Part shown: positions 59,803 through 64,000 of the stretch, in pieces
How the letters are laid out: each line of letters starts with the position of its first letter
Numbering within the stretch: position 1 is the stretch's first letter
DNA from: an uncultured Collinsella sp.
Lineage (GTDB): Bacteria > Actinomycetota > Coriobacteriia > Coriobacteriales > Coriobacteriaceae
Length of the DNA: 64,000 nucleotides
Assembly (NCBI GenBank): GCA_900542275.1
Contig: UQMW01000005.1
Coordinates: 22,502-86,501, forward strand
Reading direction: 5' to 3'
The notes under the pieces: generated by a model
Databases searched by the model: none
Seen by the model: the letters and a program-made list of their open reading frames with translations, nothing else
What the model was told of the DNA's origin: nothing
Position numbers and translations under genes: made by a program

Positions 59803-60152
59803 TTGACCACCAATCCTCGAAATAGTTGTTTCGCATCTAACGCTCTATTGTGACGCAGTGCGGGGTTGAGGTTGTGCCTTCGTTGCATATCGTATTAAAG
59901 ATGATTCTCATTCTCAATAATAATTTTTTGTTATCAGACTATTCTTCAGCTGAGATAATACATTTCCGCAGGTCAGGAAAGTGTCTGGTCAAAATAACAT
60001 CTAACTTTTCTTTTGGTCAACCGTTTACCGCCAAATTCCTACCGTTCGTCTGTATTACGCAATGTACCTGCGGATATACGAGATGAAGAGTAGCGTGTTA
60101 CCATGAGAAAAAATTGTTATGAAACTTCCGCTTTCACCCAAAGGAGTTGCCC
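59803..60152. promoter_or_regulatory. AT-rich divergent control region, permease / YheO regulator
   Basis: The 350-base region contains three TGTTAT/ATAACA half sites (59929-59934, 59994-59999, 60115-60120). On the minus strand a Fur-box-like TGAGAAT-G-AGAATCA lies at 59916-59902. It must hold promoters for both genes, but no clear -35/-10 pair was found. Binding by the adjacent YheO regulator is plausible. Confidence 0.4.
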
Positions 60153-60809
60153 GTGAACGAGACCGTACGTCGCTTTTTGCCGATGGTCGATTTCCTGGAG
60201 CAGATACTCGGCAAAAACAGCGAGATCGTGCTGCACGATTTCTCGGATCCCGACCACGCCATCGTCGATATTCGCAACGGCATCGTGAGCGGCCGTAAGG
60301 TCGGCGGTCCCGCCACCGATCTGGCGCTCAAGATCATGCACGACCCAAAGTATCGCGACCTGCCGTTTATTACGGGCTATGAGGGGCGCGGTGCCGGTGG
60401 CAAGACGTTGGAGTCAGCGACGTACTTTATCCGCGAGGATAAAGAGATCGTCGGCATGCTCTGCGTCAACACCGATCTCTCGACCGTGCGCTCCATCAAC
60501 GCCATGGCACAGCAGCTCATGGCCTGCTTCGACGCGGCGCCGACGCGCACGGAGCCCGCCCCTATCGAGGTCGAAAGCCTTTCGGAGTCCACACAGGAGC
60601 TCATCGACCGCAGTATTTCCGAGTTGCTCGAAAGCCGCGGGCAGGATGTCGCCTCGCTTGGGCAGGCCGATCGCGTGGACGTTATTCGCCACCTTAACGG
60701 CAATGGCGTATTTATGCTCAAGGGCGCCGTTGCCTGCGCCGCCACCGCGCTGGGCATCTCGGAGCCCAGCGTCTACCGCTACCTGCAAAAAGTCCGCAAG
60801 GATGGCTAA
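60153..60809 (+). CDS. YheO-type PAS/HTH transcriptional regulator
   Basis: The 218-aa protein has a YheO PAS domain (SEIVLHDFSDPDHAIVDIRNGIVSGR, EIVGMLCVNTDLSTV) and a C-terminal HTH (ADRVDVIRHLNGNGVFMLKGAVACAATALGISEPSVYRYL in pieces). The start is a GTG at 60153 with AAGGAG 6 bases upstream. It is divergent from the purine permease operon and is a paralogue of the regulator at 44161, so each catabolic block has its own family member. Confidence 0.87.
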   Translation: MNETVRRFLPMVDFLEQILGKNSEIVLHDFSDPDHAIVDIRNGIVSGRKVGGPATDLALKIMHDPKYRDLPFITGYEGRGAGGKTLESATYFIREDKEIVGMLCVNTDLSTVRSINAMAQQLMACFDAAPTRTEPAPIEVESLSESTQELIDRSISELLESRGQDVASLGQADRVDVIRHLNGNGVFMLKGAVACAATALGISEPSVYRYLQKVRKDG

Positions 60810-60853
60810 CGAGCAAAATGGAGCGCGGCTCCACAAGCGATTCGTCACTTGAC

Positions 60854-60892
60854 AAAAGACCCTGCAGCTCGCACGCGCTGCAGGGTCTTTTT
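60854..60892. terminator. Bidirectional terminator between YheO regulator and ridA
   Basis: AAAAGACCCTGCAGC and GCTGCAGGGTCTTTTT form an 11-bp GC-rich stem flanked by A and T runs, serving both convergent genes. Confidence 0.9.
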
Positions 60893-60921
60893 GCATGTCA
60901 TGTTTAGTTGTGGCCAACGCC

Positions 60922-61299
60922 TTAGAGAGCGGCGACGACCTCGATCTCGACCAGACCGCCAGCCGGAAGAGCGGCAACCTGGAAAGCGCTGCGCGCGGGG
61001 AACGGGGCCTCGAACTTGGAGGCGTAGATCTCGTTTACGGCAGCGAAGTCGGCAATGTCAGCCAGGTAGACTGTGGTCTTGACGACATCGGCAAAGGTGA
61101 CGCCGGCAGCGGTCAGCAGGGCCTCGACGTTAGCAAGGGACTGCTTGGCCTGGGCCTCGACGCCCTCGGGCATCTTGCCAGTTGCGGGATCGATGCCCAG
61201 CTGGCCGGACAGGAACACCATGTTGCCGGTCTGGATACCAGGGGAATACGGGCCGATGGCTGCGGGTGCGTTATCGGAAGACACGACGGTCTTGCTCAT
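60922..61299 (-). CDS. ridA: RidA family enamine/imine deaminase
   Basis: RidA hydrolyses reactive enamines and imines such as 2-aminoacrylate released by PLP enzymes. The 125-aa protein contains IGPYSPGIQTGNMVFLSGQLGIDP, the active-site Arg in FPARSAFQVAALP and the C-terminal VEIEVVAAL. DpaL forms aminoacrylate, so a RidA near the cluster makes metabolic sense. AAGGAG lies before the ATG at 61299. Confidence 0.93.
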   Translation of the reverse strand: MSKTVVSSDNAPAAIGPYSPGIQTGNMVFLSGQLGIDPATGKMPEGVEAQAKQSLANVEALLTAAGVTFADVVKTTVYLADIADFAAVNEIYASKFEAPFPARSAFQVAALPAGGLVEIEVVAAL

Positions 61300-61330
61300 G
61301 TTTTTCTCCTTACAAGTAAAAGGGAACGGG

Positions 61331-61378
61331 AGCGCGGCGTTCACACCGGGAGGCACAGTTCGGTCTGAACACCGCGCT
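61331..61378 (-). promoter_or_regulatory. Hairpin in ridA leader
   Basis: AGCGCGGCGTTCA and TGAACACCGCGCT pair at 12 of 13 positions, with an inner ACCG/CGGT. The hairpin begins a few bases after the predicted transcription start and ends about 30 bases before the ridA start codon. Confidence 0.5.
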
Positions 61379-61386
61379 TGATTGGG

Positions 61387-61415
61387 ATAGTACTCAAGGT
61401 TTCCGCGCGATGCAA
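61387..61415 (-). promoter_or_regulatory. Promoter of ridA
   Basis: On the minus strand TTGCAT and TACTAT are 17 bases apart. In the remaining 61416-61597, a TATACT at 61560-61565 may serve the plus-strand U32 gene. Confidence 0.55.
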
Positions 61416-61597
61416 GATTATTATCACGTTGCGAGAATATTTTATCGCCCAACGGTTTCCCCGGACCGCTGAACGGTTCTCATGTGAAGCAGCCAGTCCA
61501 AGCTGCTGAAGACTTTATCCCGCTTAGAGCACGGGCATCGCCTGCCGCGACGGCACCACTATACTTTTGAGTATCTGAGCATTTTGAAAGGCAGGAT

Positions 61598-64000
61598 ATG
61601 ACCGCAACCGCCAGTCGAACCACCAACCGCAGACCCGAACTCTTGGCCCCCGCCGGAGGCCCGGAGCCCTTTGCCGCCGCGCTCGCCGCCGGGGCAGACG
61701 CCATCTACTGCGGCATGGGCAGCTTCAACGCACGCCGCAAGGCCACCAACTTTACCGACGAGGCCTTTGAGCAGGCCTGCCGCGCCGCGCACCTGGCCGG
61801 CTCGCGCGTCTACGTCACGGTCAACATCGTCATCAAGGAATCCGAGATGAGCGATGCGTTGCAGCTCATCCATCGCTGCTCCACGCTGGGCGCCGACGCC
61901 TTCATCATCCAGGACTGGGGCCTGTTCTTTGAGGTCAAGCGCACCATGCCCGGCATCGAGACGCATATCTCGACCCAGGCGAACATCCACGACGACCGCG
62001 GAACCCTTTGGTGCCGCGAGCAGGGCGCCGACCGCGTGACCCTCTCGCGCGAGCTTTCCATCGACGAGATTGCCGCCATCCACGATGCCGCGCCCGATGT
62101 GGACCTTGAGGTCTTTAGCCATGGCGCCATCTGCTTTTGCTACTCTGGCCTGTGTCTGCTTTCGAGCTTTGCCATGGCGGGACGATCGGCCAACCGTGGC
62201 ATGTGCGCCCAGCCCTGCCGCTTGCCCTACGAGCTGATCGACGAGAACGGTCGCTCGCTCTCCCCTGCCGGTCGCGAGCGCGCGCTGTGCCCACGTGACA
62301 CCAACACCTCACAACTTGTTCGCCGCCTGTATGACGCCGGCGCTGCGTCGCTCAAGCTCGAGGGCCGCATGAAGGCGCCCGATTACGTGTATTCCATCGT
62401 CGACGTGTATTGTCATCAGATTGATGACATGCTGGCCGATGTTTCGACCTCTAAGGACGAGGAAGCCGCCCGTCAGCGCCAGCTCAAGCGCTGCTTTAAC
62501 CGTGACTTTACGCACGCCTACCAAGACGGCACCTCGGGTGACGAGATGATGAGTTACGAGCGCTCCAACAACCGCGGCCAGATCGTGGGCACGGTGCTCG
62601 GCAGCCGCCTGGCCAACCGCGATGTGCGCGGGCTCAAGCCCAACGACCGCCGTCGCCGCGCCGCCATCGCCCGCATTGAGTTGTTTGAGCCCGTGGGCAA
62701 GGGCGACCTGCTGGAGCTTCGCCACGACGATGAGTTCGACCAGTTCCTGACCACCATCGCCGCCGATGATGCCGCTGCCGGCGATGTTATCGAGTGTCGC
62801 GTGCCCCGTAGCATGCCCGAGGGCTGCCGCGTGCGCGTGATTCGAAGCCAGCGCGCTATTGACGCTGCCAGCGCCGCGCTCAAGCGCGATGTGCTGCGCC
62901 GCCGAGCTGTTGATGTATCCGTCGTGGCGCGCCTGGGCGAGCCGTTTGCCGTCACACTCACCTGCTGCGACGACCCTTCGCTTACGGCCACGGCCACGGG
63001 CTTTACTGTCGAAGCCGCCAAGACCCGTGCGGTCGAGGCGTCCGATCTGGTTGAGCACGTCGGCCGCATGGGTTCCTCTCCCTTTGAGGCTGCGAGCTTT
63101 GAGGTGGCGCTCGATGAGGGCTGTGGCATGGGTTTCTCCGCCGTACATAAGGTGCGCGCCGCCGCTTGCAAGGCGCTGGAAGAGGCCATTCTGGCGCCGT
63201 ACGCGGAGCGCGCGAAAACGCTCGAGCTGCCGGCGATTGTCACCAGTGATTCCCGCCCCGCGCCCGAGCACTACCGCGACGAGCCGCAGATCTGCGCCAC
63301 CGTCACCTCGCTCGAGACCGCCGAGGCAGCGCGGGCGGAGGGTGCAACGCGCATCTACATGACCACCGACGCGCTCGATGCGGCCGAGCTCTCCCCCGCC
63401 GATACGTTTGAGCAGGACATCGTACCTGTGCTCGATGAGGTCTGCCGCGCCGTTGACCACGTCCGCGTTGACCCATGGGTTGTTGCCGGCGCCACGGTCG
63501 CTATTGGCAACATCTCTGAGCTTGCCCTGGCCGCCCAGGTTGGCGCCACGGCCGAGATTCGCTCTTGCCTGCCGGTGCACAACACGCCCTGCATGGAGGC
63601 GCTTGCCGAGCGCGGAGCCGGTGCGTTTTGGCTCTCGCCCGAGATCACGCTCGACGAGATTGTCTCGCTCGGCGCCGCCGCGCCCGCGGCTCTAGGCATC
63701 ACCGTCTTTGGCCGCCCGCGCGTCATGACAAGCGAGCATTGCATTCTGCAGGTTGCCAACGGCTGCATCCACGATTGCGCCAACTGCCGCCTGCGTGCCC
63801 GCAAGCTCTCGCTCAAGAATATCGACGGCAAGGTCATGCCGGTCCGTACCGACATCCACGGCCGCTCGCGCCTGTACGATGCCTACCCCATCGACCTTAC
63901 GCCGCAGGTACCACAGCTGCTCGATGCCGGTGTGCGCCGTCTTATGGTGGACGGCACGCTGCTCGAGACGGATGAGGTGGGCCGCGCCGTCGCTCGCGTC
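61598..64000 (+). CDS. U32 family protein, partial (cut by right edge)
   Basis: The open frame continues for 801 codons to the window end without a stop. It starts with RPELLAPAGGPEPFAAALAAGADAIYCG and has the Fe-S cysteines GMCAQPCR and CPRD, then KLEGRMKAPDYVYSIVD near residue 255. A long C-terminal region (DUF3656-like) follows, with CILQVANGCIHDCANCRLRARKLSL. U32 proteins such as RlhA hydroxylate 23S rRNA, so an RNA modification role is likely. It is longer than its paralogue at 17436-19394. AAAGG precedes the ATG at 61598. Confidence 0.88.
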   Translation, partial: MTATASRTTNRRPELLAPAGGPEPFAAALAAGADAIYCGMGSFNARRKATNFTDEAFEQACRAAHLAGSRVYVTVNIVIKESEMSDALQLIHRCSTLGADAFIIQDWGLFFEVKRTMPGIETHISTQANIHDDRGTLWCREQGADRVTLSRELSIDEIAAIHDAAPDVDLEVFSHGAICFCYSGLCLLSSFAMAGRSANRGMCAQPCRLPYELIDENGRSLSPAGRERALCPRDTNTSQLVRRLYDAGAASLKLEGRMKAPDYVYSIVDVYCHQIDDMLADVSTSKDEEAARQRQLKRCFNRDFTHAYQDGTSGDEMMSYERSNNRGQIVGTVLGSRLANRDVRGLKPNDRRRRAAIARIELFEPVGKGDLLELRHDDEFDQFLTTIAADDAAAGDVIECRVPRSMPEGCRVRVIRSQRAIDAASAALKRDVLRRRAVDVSVVARLGEPFAVTLTCCDDPSLTATATGFTVEAAKTRAVEASDLVEHVGRMGSSPFEAASFEVALDEGCGMGFSAVHKVRAAACKALEEAILAPYAERAKTLELPAIVTSDSRPAPEHYRDEPQICATVTSLETAEAARAEGATRIYMTTDALDAAELSPADTFEQDIVPVLDEVCRAVDHVRVDPWVVAGATVAIGNISELALAAQVGATAEIRSCLPVHNTPCMEALAERGAGAFWLSPEITLDEIVSLGAAAPAALGITVFGRPRVMTSEHCILQVANGCIHDCANCRLRARKLSLKNIDGKVMPVRTDIHGRSRLYDAYPIDLTPQVPQLLDAGVRRLMVDGTLLETDEVGRAVARV

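Noticed and set aside
53837..59853. Very long open frames on the plus strand opposite ygfK, ssnA and the permease
   Set aside because: They are antisense to clearly identifiable genes, have no SD and show compositions typical of high-GC shadow frames.
58230..60152. Purine or molybdenum-cofactor riboswitch near the purine permease
   Set aside because: No recognisable consensus core was found; only simple hairpins and AT-rich DNA are present.

Overview
The window looks like a high-GC chromosome segment from a gut Coriobacteriia, most probably Collinsella or a close relative (Actinomycetota). This is inferred from gene content and style: a zinc-type S14, L31 and L17 with long Ala/Lys/Glu tails, many small intergenic palindromes built on GGGGACAG or GGGGACGTTC, and a complete urate/purine catabolic gene set. 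No rRNA, tRNA or CRISPR array was recognised. Genes are packed on both strands, and most start codons follow a clear Shine-Dalgarno sequence (SD).

Left part (1-24.6 kb). secA (cut by the window edge) and rpmE are followed by a probable integrated island of about 7.6 kb (2385-10076). It is bounded by two nearly identical 64-bp direct repeats and ends in a truncated tyrosine integrase. It carries two secreted small peptides, each next to an ABC-2 type exporter or immunity system, plus a divergent DUF2975 membrane protein / XRE regulator pair. Housekeeping genes follow: an ACT-domain protein, citrate synthase, two HAD phosphatases set among REP-like repeats, adenine deaminase, tyrS, a U32 protein, a class A PBP with a low-complexity tail, argR, a glycosyltransferase and truA.

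Centre (24.6-34.4 kb). A ribosomal operon on the minus strand runs rplE-rpsZ-rpsH-rplF-rplR-rpsE-rpmD-rplO-secY-adk-map-infA-rpmJ-rpsM-rpsK-rpsD-rpoA-rplQ and closes with a strong terminator. It starts at rplE; the rplN-rplX and S10 portion that normally precedes it is not here.

Right part (34.7-61.3 kb). Directly upstream of rplE is a large catabolic region matching the E. coli ygeWXY-hyuA-yqeBC-mocA-ygfK-ssnA-xdhD set. XdhC, YqeB, YqeC and MocA would mature a molybdenum (labile selenium) hydroxylase. XdhD, a polyferredoxin and YgfK would form a redox complex acting on purines. SsnA, HyuA/dihydropyrimidinase, YgeY and YgeW would open and strip the rings. DpaL (YgeX) would turn 2,3-diaminopropionate into pyruvate and ammonia, and an NCS2 permease would bring in the purine. 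Two YheO-type PAS regulators sit divergently at the two operon heads. Between the two catabolic blocks (44.8-50.4 kb) lies an accessory stretch: a single-pass membrane protein, a DUF4143 ATPase preceded by 33-bp-period repeats, an orphan 140-aa protein, and a small cassette of membrane-anchored HTH proteins, one of them frameshifted. The window ends with ridA and a second U32 protein cut by the right edge.
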